A stretch of DNA of 64,000 nucleotides, taken from contig VWZL01000320.1 of the NCBI GenBank assembly GCA_013396915.1, forward strand, positions 1,137,048 through 1,201,047. The letters are read 5' to 3'. Positions 18,070 to 41,800 of the stretch are shown one piece after another. The translations under genes were made by a program, and so were the position numbers. Under the pieces are notes generated by a model. That model did not search any database, had not been told where the DNA came from, and saw only the letters and a program-made list of their open reading frames with translations. Every line of letters starts with the position of its first letter. The stretch's first letter is position 1. The stretch comes from Stercorarius parasiticus. Taxonomy: Eukaryota > Chordata > Aves > Charadriiformes > Stercorariidae.

Positions 18070-21033
18070 GTAAGTGTGGCTAAATTTCAAGTGTCAGGTT
18101 GTAGATTTCTCTGTGGACAGCTGCAAACTAAACTTCTTGCAGTCTAGCCAAGGAATAGCCTGGCATAACCTTCTAATTAGCTTGTCATTTAGAGACCCAG
18201 ACAGTAGTCAAAATAAACCTTGAAACTTTCAGTGCTAGCTGGAGGTTAATAATAAAGGAAATGGCATTCTGGGCTCTTGTTTTGTGGTTTAAAAAGTAAA
18301 TTCGTATCTCTGAGTCTTAGAGCTATTACATGCTGTAGTTAAATATGTATCTGTGCAAGTCTGGGAATAATGCCTGTCTGTTTTCTCCCACAGAAATATA
18401 CAATACATGAATTTTATAGTTGCATCAACTCTTAACACTCTTCAGACTATCAGCATAATGTAACTAGGAAGATACTTTAGGAAAAGCAGTGATCTGCACA
18501 GATTTCTTATGCCCAATAATCTGAGAAACAAAGGAAGTATTTATATTGTCGAAGGTGACTTTAGGGTCTCATTTTCATGGTATGACATAAGACACCATAA
18601 ACACCCCCTAATCTTTAGTACTTTTTTGTGAAAATCAATCTCTTCCATTTTTCCTATCTGAGCTGCCTAAAAAATAAGGCATCCCATAGGCACTCCTGCA
18701 AGTCGAGGCAGAATAAACCTTTCAAACGCGTTCCAGACAGAACCCAGGGATGTCTCCTGTTTTGTACACAACAACGAATCATTTACATTCCCCACGTTAG
18801 TCTTTTTGTCAGTGCCGTTTTATGGCACCGTTTCACAGGCCCCAGGCTTTCGGGGGGTTAATACCTAGCTGGGAGGGCAAGGTTAATCTGACAGCGTGAA
18901 GATGATGCTTGTGTGCTCGGAGAGCCCCGCGTCGCGTGGTCTCACTCCAGATGTGCTGACAAGGGCTCAGAACCCGCCACAGGGGCCCAGCCGCCATGTC
19001 CTCATCATACGCAGTTGCTATCCCTTTATCTTTGGTTTCTAAACAGACACAACATATCTAAACAGAGCTTGTTTATCTTTATATTGTTATTTTCAAATTT
19101 TTTTTTTTTCTCTTATAGGCAATCTTGCCTTTCCTGGTACCAATCTTGCACAGAAACCACTGTTTCAAGGGCAAGATACTACTGAAAAATGTGTATCTCT
19201 GTTTCTGCAGTCCATGGAGTTTTTTGAGGGCAGAAATGTGGTGGGTTTTTTCATAGTTAGAAACTATGAGGAGAAAATGAGACAAGTAATTTGTAGCTCC
19301 CAGCTTTTTTTCTTTTTTATACACGCAAAAGTCATTACATTAATGCAGGGTAATTTGGCAATTGTTGATAATGTATGAGTCTCTTCCCTAAATCAAGTAG
19401 AAGTGCCAAGGTAAAGCAGATCAGAGAAATACAAAAGTGAAAGAAATAAAATAAATGGAGTGAAAGTTTTATTTCAGAAAGGCTTTACAGAAACAGTATG
19501 GTTAATGGCAAATTCAAATCTGGTATTTTACTTTACATGTGTATTTATTCATTACACAAAAGGATTTTGGTGTTCTGATTTACTTGAAAGCTCATTTATC
19601 TCATTTGGCATACATTTAAGCCTTGAAGAACGCATTAATGTGCTTCAGTGGAACAAGCAGAATTTGTATGCATAAGATATGGATCTTTCAATAGGGAATT
19701 TGCAATAGATTTTAAATGTACCTTAACCAAATGCAATTTTTTTTAGTTACTAAAGAGTCTATGTGCATCATAAAGAATGTATTTTGATGGTTAAACTGCA
19801 ATGTGCTGAATACAATGCTTTTCATTCATAATTCCACCAAACTGAAAGTCTTCCGTATCTGTTACATTGATAACAAATGCCTCTTTTAACCCCATTTGTG
19901 CAATATTTCTCTGAACAGCTGAGCAAATAAACTAATGAGTTCAATTTTCATTCAGATGTTACACTTAATTGATGCTTTCTGATATAAGGTCTATCAACCC
20001 ATTTGTAAAGGCAGGTCCACATGCTTAACATCCACTGACCCATATCAAATTCTCTCAGGATTAGCAAATTGAAAGCTACAAAAGTGTAAAAGCTTAATAA
20101 GGACTTTATTAATGTACATAACCAAAAATATGATGTATGGGATCAATAGTAGACTTTCAAATGGAATAAACTTCATAGAGAATTGACTTGCACACTTTGT
20201 AGCCAAATGATGCCTCTTTTACTCTCAGGATTAAATCCATTCAAGCAGCTGGACCTAAAACATGTAACAGCCTTTTAATCAGATCTAAACATACTTATTC
20301 TGTTAAATATTTCCTGCAGTCTCTCATGTAAAAAAGTAGATATTGGTTTGACATCTGCTTGCTACAGATAAGTATAATTAAGAGTAGACTTAGCTAGGAG
20401 AGCAATAACTCTCCTAGTGACCTGTTTGGTTGATTAAATAATGAGTATTCCAGGGTGCAAAAAAATTCTTGCCGGTTTCAGTTCTGTGTTCTGCAAATAG
20501 GAGTAACTTCTTTGTACATGAATAGTGCGGTGCAGTCAACAAGATTACATTTGGGATTAAGGCTTATTCTTATGAATAAGACTTGGCAGAAACAGTTTTG
20601 ACCTTGCTATGGTTAAAGGATGCTGCTTATTTTAGTGTTATCGCCTTTAATATAGTTATCTACATACTTTGATACAGCCACTATTATTTTCATATTTCCT
20701 GGGAGGTTCCTTAAATGTAGTTTTAATATTAAGTGCAGATATTAATTTCGAGATGTGAAACTAGTAACAAAGTAATCACAATGAAACTGTAAGAATCATG
20801 GAAAATGATATGTCTACAATCAACAGAGCAATCAAAGATGCACCTGGATATGTACATGCATTTCTAATTCACTTATAGCTAGAAAATACTCCACTGCAAA
20901 AGACAAGAAGCAGCACTGTTACTAAAGACTGTCCCGTTTAATTTCAAGGTTTCTGGGTTGGGCAAATAGCATTCTAGCAGAACTTTTATGTTTCTAGAAC
21001 TCATTTTATATTTTAACTCTTTTTTCCCCCTAG
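18070..21033 (+). other. SEMA3A intron (2964 bp)
   Basis: Phase 0 intron ending tttttttccccctag. A patch of higher GC with several CpGs lies at about 18845-19010. A perfect 9-bp inverted repeat sits at 20394-20417. No exon or RNA gene was seen. Confidence 0.85.
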
Positions 21034-21075
21034 GAACCCACTGTTATTTCAGCAATGAAGATTTCCACAAAACAG
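21034..21075 (+). CDS. SEMA3A: SEMA3A 42-bp microexon, residues 485-498
   Basis: This exon encodes exactly 14 residues, EPTVISAMKISTKQ, between acceptor ccccctag and donor gtacta at 21076. It corresponds to the EPTAISAMELSTKQ segment of mammalian SEMA3A, near the last blade of the Sema propeller. Both ends are phase 0, so including or skipping it would not shift the frame. The strong acceptor tract and the conserved length indicate a real exon, despite its being too short to stand out as an open frame. Confidence 0.95.
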
Positions 21076-30967
<9,892 letters not shown>

Positions 30968-31035
30968 ACGTACTAGACGACAAGACATCCGAAATGGAGA
31001 CCCGCTTACCCACTGCTCAGACCTGCAGCATCACG
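30968..31035 (+). CDS. SEMA3A: SEMA3A exon, furin-type site and PSI-Ig linker, residues 551-574
   Basis: A 68-bp exon: A completes Arg551, then RTRRQDIRNGDPLTHCSDLQ and HH, then G begins Asp574. The donor is gtgagt at 31036. Together with the previous exon it makes RRTRR (551-555), the main internal proprotein-convertase site. Cleavage there separates the Sema fragment and modulates class 3 repulsive activity. Cys567 belongs to the end of the PSI module. The exon is 68 bp, so skipping it would shift the frame. Confidence 0.95.
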
Positions 31036-34000
31036 GTGAGTTATTGGTGTGGCTGAAGTACAACTAATTTGTATGTAATTTACAGACTGTGCATGAGTAA
31101 AGTGGGAAGCACATGAATGATTTGTTGGTGAAATTGTCTTGAACATCTGGGAAAGATGAATATAATACATCATTATCCTAATTTAAATTGCTTACAATGG
31201 CCTGGATCAGTCATTAAAGACTTATTTTCTTTTTTTTGGATGTTTTTCCTCAAGTTATCGGTTTTAAGCATTTTAATTTTTCTTCTTCTCTTACCTGATA
31301 ATACCATACCATCAGGCGAGGCCTATTATGTCAGAAAAGAGTCACATCTCCTTCAGAACAGCAAGAAATACGTACATGCTGCTTCATACATTTTGCATAG
31401 GATGAAAACCAAGCACATAAGTAACTACCTTTGCTAAATATGGAATGGTCTTTGTTGTAGATGCCACACTAGCAGCCCTTAAGATCAGGATGTTCCTTGC
31501 AATAGGCCTGTCCCCTGTGCTTACAGAATGGGTTTTCTTTGATATCTTTTGGCTTTGTTTTTTGTTGGTTGTTTAATTTTCGCAGTGTATTGACCAGATC
31601 ATTCTTTCTTGAATTCTTTGGCTGGTAAACTTCTCACAGTTACTAATTTGTTGCCAAACTCTTCAGAAGATCTTCACTTAGAAAATGAAAAAAGTCTATT
31701 TTACCAGAAATGAAGAGAATACTTAGGCAATACTTCCCTCTGCTGGAAAAAAATGATTACTCATGTACATCTATAATAACAGTTAAACCACTGGACAGAT
31801 TTCTGGGATAAATAAAGAAGAGGTGGCTGAAAATGGAGATACCTCAAAACCCTCATGTCCTTCCAGTCCTTGTAGTGGCAAGAATGATAAATAGTCCAAA
31901 GTGGTACTTTCGTGTCAGCTATAATTCACCACCATTACATTTCAGTGGTAGTTTTCTCTGTCTTCCTTTTTAATGATTTGAAACTTGCAGCTAACATTGC
32001 TATGGCTTTTCTTTTTACTTCTTGATTCTCAGACTTAGACCAAGCTACTCAGAGGGGAAAAGGGTTTGGAAAAGTGCATGAATAGACTGGGGTCAAGATG
32101 CAGTTGTCACGTTTTGAAAACTCATGAATTCACAACTAGTTTAGATTTCAACTAGTCAATGTGGACTAGTAGAAGGTTCACAAATTTCCAGTTGCATGAC
32201 ATCTAGTAATGCTTATACAGTGCAGATGAGACCATCTGTATAGTGGGGCTGAGGTGATGTTTTCAGTTCACCAACAGGAAAATTTCACCAGGCACTAAAC
32301 ATGGATTTTATTACCAGCAGAAGCACATCTTAGCTTCACCTTTTTATTATCTGGACATTTTACTCATGAGCAAAATGATGGTCTGGGCTACCAAAAGTCC
32401 AGGTTTTTTTAACATTCTTTCCCTTGCTTAGCTGTGTTTTTTACAACTGGAGGTCTGTTCTTTATCTTCATATAAAAAAAAAAAAAAGGATTTCAAAACA
32501 CTTTGTTTTTTATATCTTCCCATATTTGGTATACATATTTGTTTGAAGAGATATCTTCTGTCCAAAAGGAAGAGAGTAATCCAGCACAGTTTTTTTCATG
32601 AAAATAATCATGAGAACTCAAGGTCAGGAAAAAGCTATTATAAGGTACACCCGATCACAAGGATCTTTATTCCAGCTTTGTCAAAATGAGCAGAGAGACA
32701 AAGTATCACTGAAAAATTTACTTCATGGTGAAATGAAGACAGCGTAATTAGAAGAATCAGTAACTTACAAAAAATACTGAGGCAAGGAAGTTCTAAGTCC
32801 TACACTTAGAGGATGCATTGTCAAAATACTTAACGGATGTTTTAGATTGCTCTTGAGTGAAATTTTCTCTAAATTAATTCTGAGTTGTAAATCTATAAAA
32901 TTTTCATATATTTACTTGTCATTTATCAATGATTATGCATTGTACAAACAGCTGCATAGCCCATAAGCTTCCTGTGCCAACTTATGCTGAGTTTTTTCCT
33001 TGGTTATGACTAGTAGTATCCTGGACAAGAGATGAAGAATCAAGTTTGTATATAGCCAAAAATAAGCTCCATCAATCATTTACTACTTGTCTACACGTTC
33101 CTTTGCAGTAACTGCCAGTTGATTCTCCATGTGAACAAACAGAAACAAGAAAAAAGAACACTCTCTTAATGTAAATCTCACTGTTAAAGATATTGCAGAA
33201 AGTTACTTTGCTATCAGTTTGAAGCAATAATGCTTTTAATGAGGTTTAGGTAGCGCTTTCAGTTGCCCTTTTGTGCAAATGTACAACAAGTAGTATAAAA
33301 TGACTACACAGCAACATTAGAGGGAGCTGAGGATCCTTAGCTGTACAGGTGTTTGGCCAGAAATTAATGTTTAAATCTAAAAGCATGATCACCTTTGTGT
33401 CAGCTGAAGAACAATTTTTATTTTTTTTAAGCATAACTTACGAAGAAATTATCAAGTTCTTTTTTTGAAGAATTTGTAAAAGAAGAGGCACCTTTTTTTA
33501 GGCGATTTATCCCAGGGGAAGCTCAAAGAATCACTCTGAATTTAACTGTATAGTGAGATTCATTCACGTGCAAAGCAATCTTGGTATAAGTACTTAGTCT
33601 TTCATACTTCTTTGGTTATGTCAGAAATTATGTATTTAAAGGATATTTATCAGGATAGTAAACTGATACTGCTGTTGGGTTCATTTTGGGAATTACAGCT
33701 CTCAGACAGGATTTTGGGTTGAATTTCATAACCAACTTCATGACTTCTATAGTTTTCTAATTCCTTCAGCTGCCCTTCTGAACTTCCCAGACTTTCATTC
33801 TTCCTTCTAGTCTCTTCAGCTTCTCCCTCAGTCCCAGAGCTGCACTCTGATCCTGTGATTACTCCATCACTCTGCTTACTTTCTTGCACTCCACGTGCTT
33901 GATATTACTTGAACTTTATAGACATACTGGACCTGCCTTCTGCTCCCTTAAATCATGGAAATGGAATTTGAAGGATCTATTAAATCCTTCCTCTCTCACT

Positions 34001-36676
34001 GCGTGACTGTCACCTATACTGTATTTTCTGGAGCTGTGAGGAAATTTAAAGGGTGCTTCTGCCACTTCCCATGGTGATCTTTAACACGCTAGAATGCCAT
34101 GGACCAGATCCAAGAAAACACTGAGAAGTTTGAAGTGGCATTAGAGCATCCACCTTCAAGGTAACTTCCATGAAAACTTGTGACTAACTTCTTAGATGCT
34201 AAGGATATCCTAGGTACCTAAGTTTTCCAGCAGAAATTTCTTTATATACTTGAAAATATGCTACTGCTCATGGGCAGTGGGACCTTTGCCAAAGAAATAT
34301 CTATTTTTGTCCTTGTACTGATATTTAGAAGCTAGAAGACTGTCTCCTTTGATCTAATGAGGGCAGTGTTACACGTGCTCTGCTCCTGTATAATTCACTT
34401 GTACTATGCTATTTTCAGGAAAATATAGTTAAGTGGTGCTGCAAGCCACCTAATAAGTAACCTGCTGGCTAAATCAGCTATTTAGGATGTGGGAGAAGAG
34501 GATTCAAAGTCCACTTAGGCTTAGGGGATTGACTTGATAGGTCTACTTCCAATACAAGCACCCAAACTATCGGATTGCTTATGTTGAAGTTGGGCCATTC
34601 TGCAACCATGATTCAAAGTTCATGGAGTCTGGGAGAAAGGAATTGAAATGGAGCAAGCATCCTAGGGTGAAATCTCCATGTTTCCGCCCTTTATTCTGGA
34701 AGCCTGTAAGTCTCTGTTTCACATGAACACATCACTGGAGCATTAACATATGTGTCCCAGGCTATAAATGGGGACATTTCCTACTGACTGTCTTATGCTG
34801 CAGCCCTACATGTGCTATCTGTTGTGGATTCCAGTTCAGATATCAAACTGCCTCTCGTTGACTATTTGAGGATCTTTGGCTGCCTGCTCAGCCGTGTGAA
34901 TTCTGTTCCTAAATCAGAGCACCTAACTTGAAACAGAAGAGTCAGGACATCAGTCAGCCTTTCACGATCTTGAATCTGGACACATGAGTTATAAGCCAAT
35001 CATTTTCATTTCCAGTCTTTATCTTATCACTTCTATTTATTCAGTTAATCTCTTCACATACTTCCAGTTCCTCTGTTTCATTGACACAAATTCAGCCATG
35101 CTCCATCTCAAACCTTTCTACTGGTACCCTTGGTTACCTTCTCTTCCAGCTGTCTTACCCTTCTCTTGCTGCTTTGGTTTCTAATTAATTCCTGCATTGC
35201 TCCCCATCTTCCTGGCTCAAAGCTGCACTGACATTCTTCATAGGGATGTGGTTTCTGAGAGATGTCATAAAAGTTGTTTCACGTAGTTGTTTATATAGAA
35301 ACCCACTTACTTGCTGGAAAGGTTCACAATCCAGCAGAGGAAAGCAAGCTAACCCATTCCCGATTTTTTTAGTGTTAATACGCCATTTGATGTTTCCTTA
35401 CTGAGAACTGGGCAAGCACCAGTTCTTATTCTGTCCCCCATCTCTTCTCCCATCCTCTCTCAGGGCTGCAAGTCATTATGGGAAGACATATGATTGCTGT
35501 ATCGACATAAACCAGGAGCTCAATTTTATTTTTACCTTTGGCTCAGTCATCTAGCAAACAGCCTGTGTTTGCTAAACAACATGGCCAATATGATAAAGGC
35601 ACAGTGAAAGCAAACAAAACTTGACAAAGGATTTCTCTGAGAGGATTTTAATTAGACATCATTTTCCTGTTAAAACATATCAAAAAAAAGTTCCTTAAAG
35701 ATTTCCAGTGCTAAAGATCAAAAGTGGAAAATGGAAAGAATGACAAAAAATGGCAAAGAGACAGGAAACCCCATGAGATCAACACGGTGTTAAATAGCTT
35801 ACCAACCCCTTCCTCCCCATTTACTCTCCAGGATTATTGTACTGTTGCCACTTAAGTCCATAACAGCATTTTAAAGAGCTAAGGTTGAGAGTTGAAATAC
35901 GATGCCTTACAGCCTCTGCGGTATTGGAGAAGAATCAAATGCTATATAAGTCCTATAGCTATGTGATATTTCCAGCAAGTTGATGAGTATCTTGAAACAT
36001 TGTTGTTACAAAAGGAAGTAATTTATTTAACTTTCTTTTTCCCCTCCCATAATGTCTGGTTTATTAACCTCATTACATTTCCATAAATTATATCAGTATG
36101 AGAGGAAATGATTAATTGAAGATTGTTTCCTCAAAAACATTATTCCTGGTCATTAACAGCTTCAGCAAACTGCAGTGCCATATAATCTAAACACATTATA
36201 CTACTTTTAAATAGCCTCATGTTTTATTACTTTGCTCTAAAGTATTATGATCATAGAGCCCAGGAGGCATCATTACAGACATTCTGCAACTACACCCTGA
36301 GTTTTCTCACTGCATATAGTTTGCTATTAAAAATTCTTCTCATGTCCTAGATGTTTTCCTTGATGAATAATAATGAGGTTTACCCAAAATTTCACAATGA
36401 AATTCATTAACTTCACATATCGAGATGTTAACAGCTGTTAGGATTTAAAATACAAAAATTATAATAAAAAAAAAAACAAACTACCAGGGATCCTTACAAA
36501 GATAGAGATGGTGATGGAGATTTTCCAAATGGCATACTGATGCGGGGAAAATTTTCTTTTAAGGTTTTTATCTTTAAACACCTTAAGAGAGCCTAATTTC
36601 TAAACAAACAAATTCAATTAGCAATTAAGAATTTTCTTTCTTGGCAATTTTAATTCTTTTTTTTCTTGCTTTACAG
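31036..36676 (+). other. SEMA3A intron (5641 bp)
   Basis: Phase 1 intron ending ttttttcttgctttacag. It is AT-rich throughout, with short A runs near 32474 and 36466. I found no named repeat, RNA gene or further exon. Confidence 0.85.
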
Positions 36677-36819
36677 ATAACCCAAGTGGTCAGACCCTGG
36701 AGGAAAAGATTATCTATGGAGTAGAGAATAGCAGCACTTTTCTCGAGTGCAGCCCAAAATCTCAGCGTGCCGTAGTCTACTGGCAATTCCAGAAGCAAAA
36801 TGATGACCGCAAAGAAGAG
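36677..36819 (+). CDS. SEMA3A: SEMA3A exon, first half of Ig-like domain, residues 574-621
   Basis: A 143-bp exon: AT completes Asp574, then 47 codons to DDRKEE, with donor gtacag at 36820. The Ig-like domain begins here, with Cys598 (LECSPKS) as the first Ig cysteine and Trp609 (VYWQF) as the core tryptophan. An N-glycosylation sequon NSS lies at about 591. The linker NPSGQTLEEK differs from the mammalian HHGHSPEER-type sequence and is one residue longer, in keeping with a bird SEMA3A. Confidence 0.96.
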
Positions 36820-38382
36820 GTACAGTAGAAAAAATTAAAAGATTCAACTAGTCTTCTCTATGAAGATATACGTGAACCTGAGTCCCTCCCAGAATAACGT
36901 CCATCTGTATTTTAGTTTAGTAGAGTTTCTCTGGAATCGTATAATTCCTGTTCTTCTTCAACATATTCTTACTCTTATCACCATAAAATCCCATAAACTG
37001 TTTAACAGATTTTACAGATTGTTACATCAGAAAACTTTATATCCTCTCCCTGGTTAGACCCCTGGCAAAAGACACTGGTTTTTCTTTATATAACTCAGAA
37101 ATACAAAAATTTAACGTGCCATCTAAGTGCCACCTAATGGATCATACAAAGATTATAATGAACTTAAATATTACAAAGACCTTAAAACTGCCTTTGAAAA
37201 GAAGCCTGAGTGCCTTCGTCTAATTATACTGTTTGACCGAAAGGTAGTCTAACAGGAGCACGCTCTAAGGCTTTACTGCAGATAAGGCAGAGACAGAGTA
37301 AAGTGGACATAAAGGTATGAAAAATTGTACATTTTTTTCATCAAAAGCAATATTCACAGAGGCGAAAGCACTGACTTTCCCTGCTTGCGTTACACTAAGC
37401 TGATACTTTATTTTTCTCTTCCTCTTGTCACCAACATTCCTATGTTATTACTCACTCTGGTTCTCAAGTAATGTTACTATCAATCAGGCCAGGTCACACA
37501 TAAAATAAGAGAATAATCTACTCTGGTAGGTAGGGAGGTCAAGCTAGGAAACAAAAACTTGTTGTTCCATTGACGTATTTGTAAATATACCCAAACTACT
37601 CTGAAGCATTTATTTTTTCAAAGCATGTACTAAATACTTATTTACGTTAGCAGCTTTAGATACTTTGGCTGTTTGCTTTATTTTCATTAATAGTAAATGA
37701 TTTAGAATTTATTCTTGGTGGAGAGAGCAGTGAACAGGTTTGTGCCCTTTCTGTCTGCAGTGATATGTGCATTCAAGGAATGAAATTATATTCCTAGATA
37801 TGAATTAATTCAGAAAAATACAGTATTTTGGACAGCTGCATTCTGACTCTTAAAATTTTGAGATTTAATCCTTATTGTTTCTTTGTAAATTCTCCACTTA
37901 CGCAGAACCCACTTCTATGCGTAAGGACTTTTGTAGTAAGGAACAGTAGAAGACAGAGAACCTTTCCCACATATGTACCTCGGCTTGGCTGAAAGATAGT
38001 GATAAATGTGACCTCGGTAATATAGAGCCAAGTGCATCCATGTCGACTCTGCTGATAATAGGCTTGCATCTTCTGTAATCTTACCAGCAAGTCCATCTAG
38101 CAAGCGTTGATACAGATTTTTGTTCAGCATGAGTAGGGATTAAGGAGTAAATTCTTAATCCCCCGAACTGTCTTTGCAGCACATCAGTAGTTTTTCCAGA
38201 GTATTTGAGCCTTCCATAACGAAGATGACTGGCAAGAGTTTTTCCATTCATGTGGTTTGGGGGATTTGTGGACAAGTCTTACCAGCTGAAAGGAGCAGTT
38301 CTAAGGAGCTAGTATGGTTAGAGGATAATTTTGCACATATATGAAAGATATCTATTGAAATTACCACTTTTTTCCAATACAG
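36820..38382 (+). other. SEMA3A intron (1563 bp)
   Basis: The last intron between coding exons, phase 0, ending cactttttttccaatacag. Minus-strand open frames at 37872-38275 have no recognisable similarity and are taken as chance. Confidence 0.85.
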
Positions 38383-38838
38383 ATAAAAGTGGATGATCGC
38401 ATGATCCGGACAGAACAGGGCCTATTGCTACGAAGTCTTCAACGGAGAGACTCTGGTATTTATTTTTGTCACGCTGTGGAGCATGGCTTCATGCAAACTT
38501 TGCTCAAAGTGACCCTGGAAGTAATTGATACTGACCACCTGGAAGAGCTGCTCCATAAAGAAGAAGATGGTGATGCCTCCAAGACCAAGGATGCTACCAA
38601 TAGCATGACCCCTAGTCAAAAGATCTGGTACAGAGACTTCATGCAGTTAATCAATCACCCCAATCTCAACACAATGGATGAGTTCTGTGAGCAAGTTTGG
38701 AAAAGAGACCGCAAACAACGCCGGCAAAGGCCTGCCAATGCGCAGGTGAATACAAATAAGTGGAAGCACCTACAAGAGAATAAAAAAGGTAGGAACAGGA
38801 GGACCCATGAATTTGAGAGGGCACCACGTAGTGTCTGA
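38383..38838 (+). CDS. SEMA3A: SEMA3A terminal coding exon, Ig-like domain and basic tail, residues 622-772
   Basis: The terminal exon encodes 151 residues and the stop TGA at 38836-38838. Cys650 (YFCHAVEHG) closes the Ig-like fold with Cys598. Cys723 (DEFCEQVW) is the position known to form the interchain disulfide that makes SEMA3A a dimer. The tail has clustered basic sites, RKQRR at about 731-735 and KKGRNRR at about 755-761. These are known convertase sites in class 3 semaphorins and contribute to neuropilin and heparan-sulfate binding. The protein ends THEFERAPRSV, as in chick and mammalian SEMA3A. Confidence 0.98.
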   Translation: MKVDDRMIRTEQGLLLRSLQRRDSGIYFCHAVEHGFMQTLLKVTLEVIDTDHLEELLHKEEDGDASKTKDATNSMTPSQKIWYRDFMQLINHPNLNTMDEFCEQVWKRDRKQRRQRPANAQVNTNKWKHLQENKKGRNRRTHEFERAPRSV

Positions 38839-41800
38839 GCTACATTACCTCTAGGAACCTCATCCAAGTAGAAACTTGTATAGACAGATAACTGGAAAAA
38901 AATGCAATATTCATGAACTTTTTCATGGCATTATGTGGATGTTTACAAGAGTGGAAAGTTCAAACAATTTCCACCAGGTTTAAATAAAATCCATTTCTAA
39001 CTTTCCTAGTAAGTCCTTCGTCTCTGCTCTGATTCTAAGACCAGAAAGACCAGAGTTTCAAGGATGATAACTCACCCGGACCTAGCTTACTGCTCAAAAA
39101 GTTCTGCAAGAGTTCAGCAGGCAAGCTTTGCTTTCTCTTTTGCCTGAGATATAAATAAAATGCTGTATTTCATGCTGTCATCTTAAAGAAAAGAAAAATT
39201 CCACCTTTCATCATCAGCACTACCATTTCTAGACTTATATATAAAACTGCATGAACTCATTAAGCTGATGAACGTCTAAACACGTGATTGGACACAAGGA
39301 TTTTGTTCTTGTTTTGTCTACCAGTTCTCCTGTTTATGTGTGCTAGAAGAGGAAAAACAATACTGAGTGAGATTGTTTGTGGAAATCTGAACAACATAAG
39401 CCATCCATCATCTGGAAGAACAAAAATTGCGGAGTACACTGGCCTACTACTGATGACTTCTTTCAGCTTTGATCTAAAGATGTATTTTATTAAAACTATA
39501 ATTTAAATGTACTATGAAAAATATGCAGCAAACATTAGCTCTTTTCTAAAATAGATTAGACTTTTTGTCTTAGAAATATTGTACTTTCTAATTATTGGTT
39601 TAGAGGAAAAAAAAGACAACTTCCAATTATGAGCTGCTTTACTCTTTTGTTTGGAAAAATCTTTCAGGGGAGCTAGTCACACTGCAGTTAACCTCCTCCC
39701 CTCTCAGTAATCTATATGACATGTAACTTCAAAACAAGTTTAAAACTAAGCTATTTTAACACGAAAGTTGCTGTATAGCATGGAAGTCTTCTGCATTCTT
39801 TTTTTCTAAGTATGGTATTTTAAATGATTCAACTTGTATAATACCTTGCTATAGATTGAACCAATGAAGAGGAGAACATTGATTTTCAGTTGTACATTTT
39901 TTTTTTAATTAAAAAAAAGTAAATAGCATTAAAATACCCTCTACTAATTACACTCTTGCTTTCTCGGTTCGTAAATATTTGTGAATGCTAATATTTAAAT
40001 ACTGTGGCTCATAGACTGTCATATATCCATGAGCAAAGCTCACATTCAGTTTAAGGAGTTTTGTTCCCAGCTCAGTGGTAGAAATATGTCCACACTACTG
40101 ATTCTCAGCGCTCCATTCTTTCTGTGGGCCAGATCACCCAAATGCAAAGAACCAACCGTAGGCCACGTAAATAGTAACCTTAAAGCCAACGCTCTGTTTT
40201 AACATCTAAGGGACAGTTTTATCTGAGGGTGAAGTCTGCTGCAGTAGTGAATTGGTGAAGTTCAGCTTAAGGCTAGTTTATACTAACAGATAATTTGGTC
40301 CCGCACTTCTGTCTTATTGTATGTACAGGAGAGCAACAGGGTAAAACAGACAATGTACTTGCACCAAAAGTGTCAGTTTAGGGCTATAAGTAGTGGATTT
40401 ATTCACCTCAGCACAGACGTGCCTTTGGTCCCCAGTTCTATGGTGTCCAGTTCTTTTGAGGTCATCTTTCTCCAGCCTCCCATATTTTATCTTGGTAGAG
40501 TCCATAAGTGACATAATTTCAGGTAATGTCATTGTGGGGAAAATTGCTAGAACAAAGTCCTTAGTTTGCTAAAGGAGCTTTTGTATAAAAGTGTGTCTGT
40601 ATTGATGACTGATCTGTTTTGTTGTTATTCACTCCAGATTATTTAATTTATCATTCTACACTATCAGCCTTATCAGATACAATATAACACAACTGCTGTG
40701 ACAGCATCTCTCACAGTATGTCCCAGTCTCCTTGCCACTCACTAATTCAAGTATCCTTCTGATTAGTGAAGCCTTGGCTTCTTGCCTCCATAGCAATTGG
40801 GTTTTCACTAACGGCCCAGTCACTTTAGTGTGCTTTGAATCTTTTGCAGGGGATGAACTTGCAAGATTTTTTGTCATTAATTCTTTAGCAAAAATTAATT
40901 GAATAGACCAGGACAAGACTGTGAGAACATGATTTAGGAAAGCACTTGGGAATTTAGTTTTAAAGCAATTTTAGGTCTCTCTTATGTTTAACCTGACTCT
41001 TGTGAACTTTAATATGCTGTTAAATTCCCATGCTTTCATGGTGTGCTGAATAGGGATGAATTAAAACATAGGTTTAACTATGTTCTTTCCTGTACAGAAA
41101 TATTAATTTTCAGCTCAAATCATGATTAATTTCTGAGCATTGTTTTCAGCTGAATTATTTAATTGTAATCACAGAACACCCTTTAGCCTTTTGTGTAAGG
41201 CTATTGTATACCCTTGAGTCATTAGAATCCTCTTTGTTACAAAAGGAAACAGTTTTAAAATGAACCTCAAGAGAATTCAGTGGGAAAAATACAGATTGAT
41301 TTTAACCAACCCTAAATTACTTTCTTTCCTTTTTTACATATTAATGGCATTGTTATCTACCTTTTTTTTTCTCTACCATGTTCATAGCAACTGGTTCTAT
41401 AGCAACTTGCTGCAAAAAATCAAACCAAAACCAACCTCTTTCACCACCCCTGAAGACAAAACAGATTAAATAAATCAGGATTCTAAGATATGTTTTTCTA
41501 TAAAGAGAAAGATAATCTGTGGGAACAATATTACACAAGTTGCAATGTTTTTACCATAACCTGGCAGTCTAGTTGGACAATTGATATGATCAGATCTTAC
41601 AAATTTCAATCTAATCCTCACTGACATGAGTAGTCTTGTTTATATCTTTGTATTTGCTTATATAAATAAGAGGGCAGAAGATCAAGCCAGCAGTGGAAAT
41701 TTTTTTTTTATTTTCAGGTTCATATTATGGTCAAGTTAAAACAGCATTTAATACTGATGTGAAATGAACTTTTTTCAAAGAACATAAGCCTTAATGAATT

